This document shows positions 22,070 to 32,489 of a stretch of 64,000 nucleotides of DNA, piece by piece. Both the position numbers and the translations under genes were made by a program. How positions within the stretch are numbered: the first letter of the stretch is position 1; every line of letters starts with the position of its first letter. The stretch lies in assembly GCA_026826555.1 (NCBI GenBank), contig JAKSZT010053883.1, forward strand, positions 23,527,900 to 23,591,899, written 5' to 3'. Below the pieces are notes generated by a model, which saw only the letters and a list, made by a program, of their open reading frames with translations, was not told where the DNA came from and searched no databases. The stretch is from Tolypeutes matacus (lineage: Eukaryota; Chordata; Mammalia; Cingulata; Chlamyphoridae).

Positions 22070-22165
22070 AAACATGCAGAAAGGAGGAGAAGGAGGGAAG
22101 GTGGGGGAGAGAGGAGGGGATGGAGGTGGAGGGCCAGGGCGGGAGGCAGGGGTACCAAAACTTGG
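22070..22165 (+). repeat. Purine/G-rich low-complexity tract
   Basis: Dense GGA/GGGA units with several runs of three or more G, some of which could form G-quadruplexes. Long open frames on both strands here are composition artefacts. Confidence 0.7.
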
Positions 22166-22739
22166 AGAAGGGGGTGTCCTGCCGGCTGCCTCATCAAGGT
22201 ACCTTGGTATCGGGGATTCAGGCAACCCCTGGGCATTCTCAGGGGACAGAGGACCCGCCTCTGCTGAGGGGATTCCAGTGAGGCTGAGCTGCGCCTCACA
22301 TAAAATCTCACATAAAAACTAGGTGCTGGGAACACGGCGGGACTGCCGCTGCCACCTGGGCTGCCCGGAAACCCTGCAGAACTTCAGTTCTCCAGTCTGC
22401 ATCCTCCTTGCACTGCTGGCCCAGGCCCTGGGCCCATCTTCAGGCTTCCCAGAGCCAATGCCCTTGAGTTCCTCCAACTGGGCCTTAAAAGACTGGGTTC
22501 CCACCTCACGCTCTCCTTTCCTGAGCCCACCCCCTCCCTCAGCTGATACAGCGCCGGTTTCCTTTTCCTTCAGAGCACTTAGCCCCACCTGACATAGCTC
22601 CTGCATCCATTTGCATATTGTCTTTGCCCCTACCCACATCCCGGAACGTCCATGCCCTGGTTAGCCTCATTCCCTGCAGTGTTCCCAGGTGTGCGGGGAA
22701 GACTTGCCCTGAGGACAGACAATAGCCTTGGAGAGACTC

Positions 22740-23330
22740 AGCACCCACATGATCTGTTTGAAGGGTAGATCTGACCACCCTGGGCTCTGCTTAAACCCTC
22801 CTGCAGCTCCTGATTACACTTGAGATAAAGGAAACAAGCCTGCCTGAGGCCTGCAGGCCCTGTCCCTTCCCAATCCACCCTGCTGCCTTCACCTTCTGTG
22901 CTCCAGACCCTCTGGCTGTTTTCCAGTTGCCTGTCCTTGCTCTGCTTCTGCTTCCCCAGGACCTTTGCCCGTGCTCCCTCTCTGCCCTGGATGCTCCCCT
23001 GCCTCTTACCAAGGTAGTGTCTCTTCCTCCTGCAGATCTTCAACCCATCATCTCTGCCCGGGGAAGACTTCCCTGACTTGTTTTTCTCAACTGCCTGTGT
23101 CTATGGAGGGGCTTGTCTCAAGGCCCCATGAGGCTCTCCTTAGTATCACAGGTCATTGCTGGAATTGCACTTTTGTTAGTGCAACATTTAAAACCAGTTC
23201 TTCCCCCTGAGCTGCAGGCATCCCAGGGCAGAAGATGTCTTTCCTCATTGCCTCACCCTTGTGCCCAACATGGTGCCTGGCACAATACAGACATATTGAA
23301 TGAATGAATGAGTAGATCCATGAATAAATG
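22740..23330 (+). mobile_element. L2 fragment including 3' end
   Basis: Typical L2 text: 'tcctgcagctcctgattaca', 'ggacctttgcccgtgctccc', 'gcccggggaagacttccctg', then the 3' end 'catggtgcctggcacaatac' and a (GAAT)n tail. Confidence 0.8.
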
Positions 23331-23619
23331 CCATTGCTTCAAATGGGACATGGAGCAGACCAATCGCAGGTGTGTCCCTCTGATGCCATAACATCCAGGT
23401 GGCAGAGCTTAGGCCCAGGGGTTAGGGAAGAGGGGGAAGTGGAGGTGAGGGTGAGCCCAGCAGAGGAGGAGGAAAGGGGTGGGACAGTGTTTGCCCTCCT
23501 GCTGCCCAGCTGGGCAAAACTGATCCCTGCACTCAGGAAAAAGCCCCAGTGAGTTTACCACCACCACCTGCCAATTCATAGATGGTTGGAGGGAAGCAGA
23601 AAGAGCCCTGGATCTGGAG

Positions 23620-23885
23620 GGAGGGGATTTGACCTGACCCTGCCACCTCCTCCCAGAAGCCTTCCCTGACCACTCCAACCTGGGTGGAGCCCCTGCCTTC
23701 CTCCTCTGTGCCACGCCTGCACCACGCACTCACTTCCATTCTTGCCCATTTCATGAACATCAGAACATAATTTATATATAGTAAGACTGGCAGCTTCTCA
23801 GTGAGGAGGCATGTCTGATTTATTTCTATGTCCTCAGTGTCTGGTGATAAGTTGGTGCTTATTAGGTGTTTCTTGAATGGAATTG
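23620..23885 (+). mobile_element. L2 3' end
   Basis: 'agaagccttccctgaccact' followed by 'atgtctgatttatttctatg' and 'tgcttattaggtgtttcttg' gives the L2 3'UTR order. Confidence 0.75.
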
Positions 23886-23889
23886 AACT

Positions 23890-23990
23890 GGACAGTTCAC
23901 TGTGGGAAAGCCTCTGCCCTTCTCTGGGCCTCAGTTTCCCCTCTGTGAAATGGAGTGGGCCTGGAGGGCAGGTCTCTAAGGTCCCTCCCA
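23890..23990 (+). mobile_element. MIR fragment
   Basis: 'cttctctgggcctcagtttc' then 'ccctctgtgaaatggagtgg' is a MIR core. Confidence 0.75.
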
Positions 23991-24004
23991 TTCTGGGGTT
24001 CCTC

Positions 24005-24070
24005 TCCAAGCCTCGGTTCCCCCTTTGGTGAAACTGGGTGGTAACAGCACCTGCCTTGTGGGGTGCAGTG
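24005..24070 (+). mobile_element. Second MIR-like core
   Basis: 'aagcctcggttccccctttg' then 'gtgaaactgggtggtaacag' repeats the MIR core directly after the previous one. It may be a tandem MIR or a local duplication. Confidence 0.55.
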
Positions 24071-24190
24071 AGGACACGCGGGGGAGATGTGCTCAGCGCT
24101 CGGCTCCGTGCCCGCAGGTGGAGGGGCTGCCGCTAGGACGGGTGGGGCGCGCAGAGCGTCCGGCCAGAGCCGCTGTCCTGGTTCTCACCC
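24060..24190. promoter_or_regulatory. Short CpG-dense patch
   Basis: About a dozen CpG sites fall within roughly 110 bp ('gacacgcgggggagatgt', 'gggcgcgcagagcgtccgg'). It is too short for a conventional CpG island and no adjacent exon is recognised. Confidence 0.35.
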
Positions 24191-24364
24191 TACTCGCCTC
24201 CATCTGGATGATATTTGCTGCCATTTCCTGGGAAACCGCTCTGTGCCGTCACTGAGCTAAGCTTTTCAGCAGCATTTTACCATTTTATCTTCACACCCCA
24301 CAGAGATGGTGAGCTAAAGGTCCTGAGTGATCCAAGTGAAATGCAAAACCAGCCTGTCCTCCAG

Positions 24365-24485
24365 CTGTTTGAAGCAGTCAGTGGCTCCCACTGTTCCTAA
24401 AGTAAAGACCAAACCCTTTAGCCAGCTTTCAGGGCCCTGGGAGGCCCAGCCTTACTCCCCACCCCCTCCAGCCCCATCCACATTG
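24365..24485 (+). mobile_element. L2 fragment
   Basis: 'cagtggctcccactgttcct' followed by 'aaagtaaagaccaaaccctt' matches the L2 'atggctccccact...aaagtccaaactcctt' region. Confidence 0.6.
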
Positions 24486-24494
24486 GTCCAAGGT

Positions 24495-24600
24495 TCGGAA
24501 CTGAGGCTCTGAGAAGTGATGAGGCTCACTCAAGGTCCCTCAGTCTGGAGATGGCAGAGCTGGATTCAAACCCAGGCCTTCCAGGGATCAGTGCCTGCAG
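24495..24600 (-). mobile_element. MIR fragment
   Basis: 'ggctcactcaaggtccctca' and 'gatggcagagctggattcaa' are the reverse-complement MIR 5' half. Confidence 0.75.
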
Positions 24601-25544
24601 CTCATCCGGCCTGCACAGGCCTTCCAGAACCACTGCCTCCTGGTGGTCAGTGCCCATCCTCGGGACCTTTAGCGAAGATGCCGCTTCCCATATCTGTGTC
24701 TTGCCGCCGCAACTCAAGACCCTGAAGTACTGCCCAGCGGGAGGCGCTGTTTGACCCGCGTGCAAACGCAGCCTCAGGTGAGAGCTGGGCTGCTCCATCC
24801 TCCTCATGCACTGGGTGTACCTCCTATGCTCTGGTCACCCTGGTTTGCTCCCCCACCTCATACTCCTCTATTGATTCAAAAGGAGCCCATGGGAGGCAGC
24901 GAGAGGCTCTGTTCCGTTGCGGGTGTTTGCCGAGAACCTGAGAGCCTCTGAAGGGGATTGAGAATTCAGAGCTACTGTGATTTGAGTCCCAGCCTGTGGC
25001 CCACATGGATGCTCCCTGGGCTCCTCACTGAAGACCTAATAGGATGTGGAGGCGCCGAGGAGGATGGCACCGCTGTGTGTCTGTCCTGCCCTTTGTAGGT
25101 CTTTGGAAGCCTCTTGACGTGGGCATCTGAGAGCTGAGTCTGGGCGGCCTTGCTGGCATCTATGCCCACACAGAGCCTGGTTCACCCAGGGGTGGCATCG
25201 ATCAACCCACAAGAGGCGGGGGCCCTGGGGAGCTCCCTGCCTTCCCTGGGAGCTCTTCATAGAGGAACAGCCCCTGACCGTCAGGCTCCGTCAATTAAGT
25301 TGATGGGCCAGGACTCTTGGCCACATCCCCCTCCTCCTCTCCTCTATTCATCATCAGACAGCTGGGAAGCTCTGAGGTCCTAAGCTGGAGGGATATGGGC
25401 TGCATATTAAGGTGTCCACCCTCAGGCCCTCATAGTCTGATGCAGGAGGCAGGTTCCTGGGTGGACCATCATGATGCAGACTGGGAAGCACATGGCATGA
25501 GTGAGAGCAGGTTTATATTTCAGCATCACCGAAGTGAGGAGGTT

Positions 25545-25665
25545 CAGGGTCAGGGCGCTTGGGCTTGAGAATGGTTCTGCCACCGACTGGCCATGGGATT
25601 CTAGGCCAGTTACTCATTTCCCTGAGCCTCAGTTTTCTTATCTCTACAATAGGGATGATATTAGT
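25545..25665 (+). mobile_element. MIR fragment (left of an inverted pair)
   Basis: 'cagttactcatttccctgag' then 'cctcagttttcttatctcta' is a plus-strand MIR core. Confidence 0.8.
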
Positions 25666-25815
25666 GTGTTAGGCATTGTGTTAAACATCTGCAGGCTTTA
25701 TGTCATTTAATTTTTGTAACTACCCTTTTCTGTTATTACTCCCAGTTGTTCACAGATGAGGAAACTGAGACCCCCAGAGGTGAAATGACTTGCCCAGGGT
25801 CACTCCTCTAATTAT
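25666..25815 (-). mobile_element. MIR fragment (right of an inverted pair)
   Basis: 'taggcattgtgttaaacatc' through 'cacagatgaggaaactgaga' and 'tgacttgcccagggtcactc' is a minus-strand MIR abutting the previous plus-strand copy. Confidence 0.8.
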
Positions 25816-25954
25816 ACCACAGAGCAGCTCTCCTGTGCTCTGCTGGACCCCATCCCCCTGCATCCACACTCTGCCAAATACTAAGCCTCTCTTCAAAGAA
25901 CTCCATTTCCCCAGAGAAAGAACCACTTTATTACAGAAGGTCCATTTTTCAAAA

Positions 25955-26190
25955 AAGACAGAACAAGGAGGCAATTAAATTCATTTGGGTTCAGCATAAT
26001 TTTGCAAATCGTTGCACTATGTTTGTGAATCCAGCCTGTGGGCAGCTGCCTAATTTTAGCTGGATCTTTGCAGGCTTCTCACCAGGCTCATCCGCCCGCA
26101 TGGACTGGCAGAGAGGCTCCGAGAAGCATCAGTGATCAATCCATTGACTATGGTTCCTAAGGAAATACAAATCTGCTGTTACTCAGACAA
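25955..26190. promoter_or_regulatory. Candidate conserved non-coding element
   Basis: A repeat-free AT-rich island with octamer-like 'ttttgcaaatcg', homeobox-like 'ggcaattaaatt', and 'gctgcctaattttagctgg'. Its position and composition differ from the flanking MIR/L2 debris. Function is inferred only. Confidence 0.28.
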
Positions 26191-26887
26191 CAGTCTGTCC
26201 TGACGGTCCTGAAGAGATGCTATCAGGAAAACAGTGACTATCATTTCACTTTGAACCCAGCCCTCTGGCCCCGAGTTACCCCCCCAACTCCCTCATCTCT
26301 TCCCTGCCAGCTCAGTCACAGAAAGTCGATAGCTTTTACTGTTTCAACTTTGTCACAGAGCAACAGGGAGGAAAACCATCAAGAGTTTTACAGATATTCC
26401 AATTACGTGCAAGTTTCCTGTTACAAGGGCCCTGGCCACTGGCAGTGAGTTAGCTTGTATTTGTAGGAGCTGGAGGGAGTGGGATGGTGGATCAGGGTCC
26501 TGTCCCTCTGTCCAGTCTATGTGGCTAAGGAGACAGCAGGGGAGGGCCTGGGGCCCAGAGAACGAAAACTCTGTCCTTAAGCAGCAGCGGCCGATGCTGG
26601 GCACAGTGGGCAGAACAGGCAAAGCACGTCGTGGTCTCACGGCTGTCACCGGGCAGTGGGGCTTTGCAGGAAACCAGGCGGGAGAAAAGCACCAGCCGCT
26701 GCCCTGCAGGCAGAAGAGTGGGGAAGGCTCTGAGGGTCCCGCCCCTCGTCCTACAGACAGGATCTCCCACCCCCAGAAAGAGAAAGACATCCTGTTCTAA
26801 GGTCACACCAAGCTGGTGGCAGAAAGAGGGACGCTGATGTCCCCACTTGAAGTTCAGCTCCTTAAGGGCAGGCCCTGGGCTTTCATT

Positions 26888-26912
26888 AGTGAGTGAGTGA
26901 GTGAGGGAAGGA
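26888..26912 (+). repeat. (GTGA)n microsatellite
   Basis: Four to five tandem GTGA units. Confidence 0.85.
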
Positions 26913-26929
26913 ACGAGGCACGTGTAACG

Positions 26930-27130
26930 TGTCCAGTGCGGGCTCTGCACCCACTCAGCCTGGGGTTTAAACAGGATCACAACTCCACCACTCACTGTGT
27001 GACCCGGCAAGTCACTGAGCTCTGGGAGACTCAGTTTCCTCACCTGTGCAATGCCCACCTCACGGGACTGCTGGGAGGATTACATGAGAATGAGCAAGTT
27101 CAGCACTTAGCACAGTGCCAGAAACACCAA
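26930..27130 (+). mobile_element. MIR SINE, near full length
   Basis: 'ccactcactgtgtgacccgg', 'agactcagtttcctcacctg', 'gaggattacatgagaatgag' and 'agcacttagcacagtgccag' occur in MIR order. Confidence 0.85.
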
Positions 27131-27208
27131 AACCAACGAAAACAAGAGTTGTTGATGCTAACATTGGTTTTCACCATTCACCTATATGCTTTATTCTAAG
27201 GTGCCATC

Positions 27209-27817
27209 TGTCCAGGTTTGTGTTTTGTGTTCCCTGTAAAATTATGTTATTAAGCTAACCCATACCTGTGCCTGTAAATGCAGTGTCCATGGAGCCTTTT
27301 GATTATATTCAGTTAAGGGACATTTGATTAGATCCCTTGATTAGACCACTTGAGGGCCTTTGATTGGACTGTGTCAATGAGGGTCTCTGCCCTCTTGCTG
27401 GGTCTTATATACACTTAGAACATAAGAGAAAGAAGAGACACGGAGAAAGGACTATGTCATGTGAGAGATGAGTTCACCTTCACCTACAGCTGCAGAAATA
27501 CAGAGAATACGGAAATACAGAGATGCCCCAGAGGCTCAAGGAGACGAGGCCAGGGGAGAAATGCCTCCCAGCTGCGCTCATGGAGAAACTAGAGTGAGAC
27601 CAGCAGGCCAGCAGACCCGCCCTCTTGCCTCACCACGTGGCAAGACTACAGGATCTGCTAACAGCTGACCTTTGGTGAGAAAGCATCTCTGAGGATGCCT
27701 TGATTTGGACATTTTTGCAGCCTTGGAACTGTAAGCTTTGATCCTAATAAAATTCCCATTATAAAAGCCAACCTATTTCTGGTATTTTTGTACTAGCAGC
27801 CGTCGCAAGCTAATATA
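27209..27817 (+). mobile_element. Solo LTR (ERVL-like superfamily, subfamily 2), copy B
   Basis: Flanked by a perfect 5-bp duplication CCATC (27204-27208 and 27818-27822). It starts TGTCCAGG and ends ...CTAATATA (terminal CA mutated to TA). The 3' third shares 'ttggaactgtaagctt' and 'ttataaaagcca' with copies E and G, and a polyadenylation-type AATAAA lies near 27746. Confidence 0.85.
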
Positions 27818-28079
27818 CCATCTCTCAGAAGATACACCATCAATTTAATAATTGAGGGGGAAAGAAATAAAAATGTAGGACTAAATTAAATGTCTACATC
27901 AATTGAAAGCTGCGTTTTGTTTTAGAAGGGCTAAAATAGGTGTCTTAGAATTGAAGAAATAGAATATGAATATCAAAAGCTCTTTCTAGATTTCAGAGTC
28001 TTGGGCTCCTCCCACCAATGCCAAAAGAAAGTATGGAAAGCAGTGGTGACTGGCTGCGAGACCCTGGGAAGATGACCCC

Positions 28080-28542
28080 TCTATTAGTCTGCCAAAGGGG
28101 TGCTGGTGCAAAATACCAGAAATCTGTTGGCTTTTATAAAGGGTATTTACTTGGGGTAGAAGCTCACAGTTACCAGGCCATAAAGCATAAGTTCCTTCCC
28201 TTACCAAAGTCTCTTGCCAAGTGTTGGGACAAGATGGCTGCCGATGTCTGCCAAGAGTTCAGGCTTCCTGCGTTCCTCTCTTCCTGGGGCTTGATTCACT
28301 CCAGGCTCAGCTTCTCTGCGTCCTCACTTCCTGGGCTCCAGCTCAAAACTCCCAACTCTGTCCTTTGCTATTCTATGTCTTTTCTCTGTGAGTCTGTAGG
28401 CAGGGACTCAACATCCTACTGATGTGGCCAATCAAAGTCCTAATCCTAATTTAATCAATTACAAGTGTTACCTCTGACAGAATTTTACAAACATAATCCA
28501 ATAACTATTTTTGGAATCCATAAATAATGCCAAAATGCTACA
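28080..28542 (-). mobile_element. Solo LTR (ERVL-like superfamily, subfamily 1), copy C
   Basis: Flanked by a perfect 5-bp duplication ACCCC (28075-28079 and 28543-28547). On the minus strand it starts TGTAGCATTTTGG and contains the same 3' text as copies A, D and F. The last base of the expected CA terminus is changed (plus strand starts TCTATTAG). It is about 210 bp shorter than copy A because of central deletions. Confidence 0.87.
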
Positions 28543-28550
28543 ACCCCTTA

Positions 28551-29900
28551 GGGCTCTTCCAGCTCTAGAGCTAAGCCTGGAGGGAGAAGACAGAATTCCT
28601 CTGCCTGGCCCAGTGACACGTATCTTGGGGGGCTGTGTACAGGTCCCGGGACCCAAGGGGTGGGGGCTTCTCCCCTCCCTCAAAAATCGACCCAACGTCT
28701 CCCAGAGAACTGCAGGTCCCTGGACGCAGAGGGTGGGAGCAGAGGCCACAGCCCATGGGCCCTGGACTCTGGGCCTCCTCGCTGGGCTGCAGGCCTGGAA
28801 TTCTCAGTGTCCTTTTCTCTCTCCTGACTCCAAACCCGGGCAGTCTTCTGGAGGCCTTTGCCCACCTTTTAGTGCAAGCCCTTCCCCGGCCACCCCACCC
28901 CACCCCGCCATCCTAGACGTGCCCACAGGATTTCCGGAAGGCCGACCTTGGAGAGAGCCCTGGGGAGCACTTAATCCTCCCAGCTCCCAGAGCAGTGCCG
29001 AGGAGGTGGGAAGGAGGAGCAGGAGGGCAGGAGCCAGGAGGGAGAAGGGAGATGAGGTGATGGGCTCTAAGTGCGTCTGTTTACTCCCATTGGCTTCAGG
29101 TTGCCTTTAAATAGGATAAAACTATTCTCTAATGCCCTTTCTCTCCATTAAATACTTCTAAAAAAAGAGCACCTTGACATTTTAGGAGGAAAATTTTAAG
29201 GAAAGGGTGAGAGGCACACACTAGCCGGTGAATATTGAGGATGGAGAAATTTCAGTGAACTCACACAAAAGCCTCCCTGAAGTATTGAAAAAATAAAACT
29301 AGGACAGGGTTTGGTGGCACGAAGGGCGATGAGGGAATGGGGCAGGTTTGTCCTGCAGCAGGCCACTTGAGACATGCAGGTGGGGAGATTTGGAGGGCTG
29401 CTGGAGGAATGGGCCTGAGTTCCCAGGAAACAGCAATTGTCCATGCCCTACCCACTTCCTAACCCTTTGCAAATTGGCTTTAACCCACCCTTCTGTTCCC
29501 ATGGGAACGCCTCCTCATCTTTGGCCTCTGCTCCTGACCTCACTCACACCCAACCCTCTCCCTGGCCTTCTGAGACCCTGTACCTGCCTGATTCTCCCCC
29601 CTCCTCTGCCCATGCTATTCCTGTTCCTTCAGTCCCTTCATTGCTTCTTCTCTGAAATACCCCCAAGGATGGTTCCCCATCCCTTCTCCTTGACATACTG
29701 TCAGGTCCGGGATCCAGGTCATGAGCAAGGACCCTTAGGAACCTGCAGGCCAGGATTACAGGCAACAGGTACAAGGCAGTGGGACGGAAGGCCATGCAAT
29801 TGCCAAAAGATAAATGCCCTTTTTTTAAAAAAAAATAAGGCTTTAGAGAGAGACCTTAGGCAAGCACCAGGGACATAGTATCTGACTCAAGAACTGTTAG
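28551..29900. other. No recognisable gene; GC-rich then mixed DNA
   Basis: Contains a 199-codon open frame (28511-29110) rich in P, G, S and R with heavy antisense overlap, typical of GC-rich chance frames. C-rich (CCACC)n at about 28893-28912, a G-rich purine stretch at 29003-29057, and an A/T palindromic run at 29820-29838 are the only special stretches. Confidence 0.45.
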
Positions 29901-30046
29901 GTGTTAGAGCTCCACAAGCTCATGCATGGCTCCAGTAAATCATCCCTTCGTGGCAGTGTCTGTGCTTATGCCCACAGTTGATGGTCTTGCCAAGCTCCCT
30001 AGGCCAACTTTACAGCAAAGGCAGGCAGTCTGCGTTTCTCTTCTTT

Positions 30047-30440
30047 TCAGCACAGAAAGGTCTTCAGAATGCTTTTCTTCCTGGAGTTTTGTTTTCCCCT
30101 CTCCCTCTCAGACATTTGTTCCTTCTTACTGCTGGCAGCTCCCATTGTCCTGTGGTCCCCAGTTTTTAGTGCATCCTGGACACCAGCCTGTGGTTTGATG
30201 GATGCTCCATTGTTCATCTTGCAAATAGCCTTTGGCTTGGAGTGTGATTTTGCTTGATGAACGTACTTCAAGTTCTTCTTGTAAGCTTCCTCTTCCTGGG
30301 TATGAAACCATGGCCGGCAGAAGTCTTTAAACAGACCTATGGTTGCCTCACAGGTACTCGGTCGTGCATCCCCAGTAAGATACAGACCCTTTTTAATGAA
30401 CTACAGATTTATAGTTGTGGTACTTTCCTTACAGAGGTGA
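30047..30440 (-). pseudogene. Candidate retrocopy or stranded exon of an unrecognised protein
   Basis: The minus strand reads for about 110 codons from an in-frame stop near 30390 to a stop at 30047. The translation is lysine-rich and hydrophilic, including DFCRPWFHTQEEEAYKKNLK and ending in a basic segment. Composition and codon use look more protein-like than neighbouring frames. Upstream of the internal stop the same frame stays open towards 30440. I do not recognise the protein, see no clear splice site or poly(A), and cannot exclude chance. Confidence 0.3.
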
Positions 30441-30489
30441 TGGATGTCTTTCAGGAGATGTAAGGCTGAAGGCAGCTCTTTCGTAGAGA

Positions 30490-30620
30490 AAGAGCATGAA
30501 CTTGGAACTGGACTCATCTGGCTTCAAATTCTGGTTCTATCATTTGCTGTTTATGTGACCTTGGACAAGTCACTCTCAACTATAGCAATGAGGCCAAGCA
30601 CATTGTCTGACACATGTCAC
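30490..30620 (+). mobile_element. MIR fragment
   Basis: 'tttgctgtttatgtgacctt' then 'ggacaagtcactctcaacta' is a MIR core. Confidence 0.7.
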
Positions 30621-30689
30621 AATAAGTCGTGGTCCACCCTCCCACCCCATAGTACCCAGGGCTAAATTCTTCTAGTATTTCTCCATGTA

Positions 30690-30850
30690 ATTTAGTCATC
30701 CGTTTGCCTGTAGCACTTAGGGGTCGAGAGCTCCTGGAAGACGGGAATCACATCTTAGTTGTACTCTTAGCTTCAAGCCCAGTGCTTGCCATGTGTCCAG
30801 CAGATGCCCAGTATGACTTAGTGGAACATAATGGAGTCCTTTGAATACTT
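30690..30850 (+). mobile_element. L2 3' end
   Basis: 'gagagctcctggaagacggg' and 'agcttcaagcccagtgcttg' fit the L2 3'UTR order. Confidence 0.6.
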
Positions 30851-30859
30851 CTTTGCCTC

Positions 30860-31360
30860 AATCATTGTGCTCTTTTCTTCATCAGCACCAAGTGTATGCT
30901 TGGTCGGTCTTCCATGGCTATCATCCTCTCAATATTAATTTTTTCTTACAGTCAACACTGTGTTTTATTATACATCTTAGACTAACACATTTAATATAGG
31001 ATTTTAAAACTTCAAATAACAGTTCAATGAATATATGTGTATATACAGTTTTTTTTTACATTTATTATACTTTATTATATTTGATTGCGTCTTCTTATGA
31101 CTTTAGTATGTGCAATATTGCTAATTGGAAATAATGAAAATACATGTATAGACTACATTTTCTTGAAGTCTTTAAGACCTAAGGGATTACTTTTCTCCTA
31201 ACAGAGCTACAAGATCATCAAAAGAAAATAATATTGCCCATAGACTCTCTGGAGCAGCCCCCAAGAAGCACTGCCTATAGTTATTCAATACATATAGGCC
31301 TCATGGGATGAGGTAAGAGTGTGATGGATTTCTTTTCTGTGTGCCTGGAAAATGCTTGCA
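30860..31360. other. AT-rich DNA without a recognised feature
   Basis: AT-rich sequence with short T runs at 31049-31058. No repeat family or gene could be named. Confidence 0.4.
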
Positions 31361-31363
31361 TCT

Positions 31364-31807
31364 TGTAGCAGTTTGATATTATTGATGAATTCCAAAAAGA
31401 AATATTGGATTATGTTTGTAAACTGGTCTTTAACTCTGGGCATATTAGAGGGTATTGGATTTAGAGGTTTTACTTTTACTTGATTAAAGAATGATTAAGG
31501 CTTTGATTGGGCCATGTCAGCAGAAGGGAGGTTGGAGTTTTGAGCTGGAGCCTGGGAAGTAAGCACACAGAGGAGCAGAGCAGCTGAGCCCAGAGAGAAA
31601 CAAGCCCTGGGAAGAGAGGAACCCAGGAGACCTGAACTTTTGGCAGATGTCGGCAGCCATCTTGCTCCAACACATGGCAACAGACTTTGGTGAGGAAAGG
31701 AACTTATGCTTTGTGACCTGATAACTTCTACCCCAAATGAATACCCTTTATAAAAGTCAACAGATTTCTGGTATTTTGTATCAGCACCCCTTTGACTGAC
31801 TAATACA
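31364..31807 (+). mobile_element. Solo LTR (subfamily 1), copy D, internally deleted
   Basis: Starts TGTAGCAGTTTGATATT and ends TTTGACTGACTAATACA. Flanks CATCT and CATCA match at four of five positions. Compared with copy A it lacks about 230 bp of the middle. AATAAA is mutated to AATGAA. Confidence 0.82.
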
Positions 31808-32489
31808 CATCATATCATAAGCATCTTCATTTTGCTCACCATTGCAGACTGAATAATAATCTATGTTTGTCTTAGGCCCACTGTTAGTCCATCTGCTTGT
31901 GCACGGCAGCTGTTACTTGATTAGATACTCTTACAAAGAGATCAGTAAAAAAATTCACCCTTTCCTTTTGAACTTGCCCATAATGGCTTCATTAGTTTAG
32001 TAGCCAAACCAAGGCATGGACATTCCAGGGCAACAGCTTTCTGCCTCACCCAAGATGTAACCCTAAGCTCTCCACTGGGTGCTCTGCTCTATGAAACACT
32101 CCGGCCAGTGGAGAGCTTTTGTAAGTAGAAAGTTTCTGTTTCCAAGTTAATGTTGCTGAAGCAGAATAGGCCATCGCAGGTGAAGGCAGTGAATATGGTC
32201 ATCACACTGTAGCCACCACAACCACTTCCATGGCTATCGCCACGGCCTGGCTTGGCTTGACCATGCACAGGCCCCGCTAGGCAGGGTGAGTCGAAGAGTG
32301 TCCATATTCATTTCTCTGACTCTGTTCTTTTATGTTTTGTGTAAGGAGTTTGCTGAAACTGATTTTCTATGTCTCTGATGGAATTTCCTTTCATGCTTAT
32401 TAATTTTTATTGATTTTAGAGCATTAATTTCTATAATGTTGCCATTAATTTCTTTCCTAAGATATATCAGCTCATTTTTCATCTCTTTC
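31808..32489. other. Unassigned DNA
   Basis: Lies between two solo LTRs. No gene or repeat was recognised. The minus strand near 32200-32280 is glycine-codon rich for about 20 codons but is soon interrupted by stops. Confidence 0.4.

Noticed and set aside
23300..23330. CRISPR-like or regulated repeat array
   Set aside because: This is the (GAAT)n tail of an L2 element. No repeat-spacer structure exists anywhere in the window and the genome is mammalian.
26525..27058. 177-codon minus-strand open frame
   Set aside because: Runs into a plus-strand MIR, is overlapped by several other frames and has no recognised domain.
28511..29110. 199-codon plus-strand open frame
   Set aside because: GC-rich sequence with equally long antisense frames and P/G/R-rich composition. 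No motif and no splice context, so a chance frame.
32200..32290. Glycine-rich RNA-binding protein retrocopy on the minus strand
   Set aside because: Only about 20 codons look glycine-rich before stops in every frame; too little to support.
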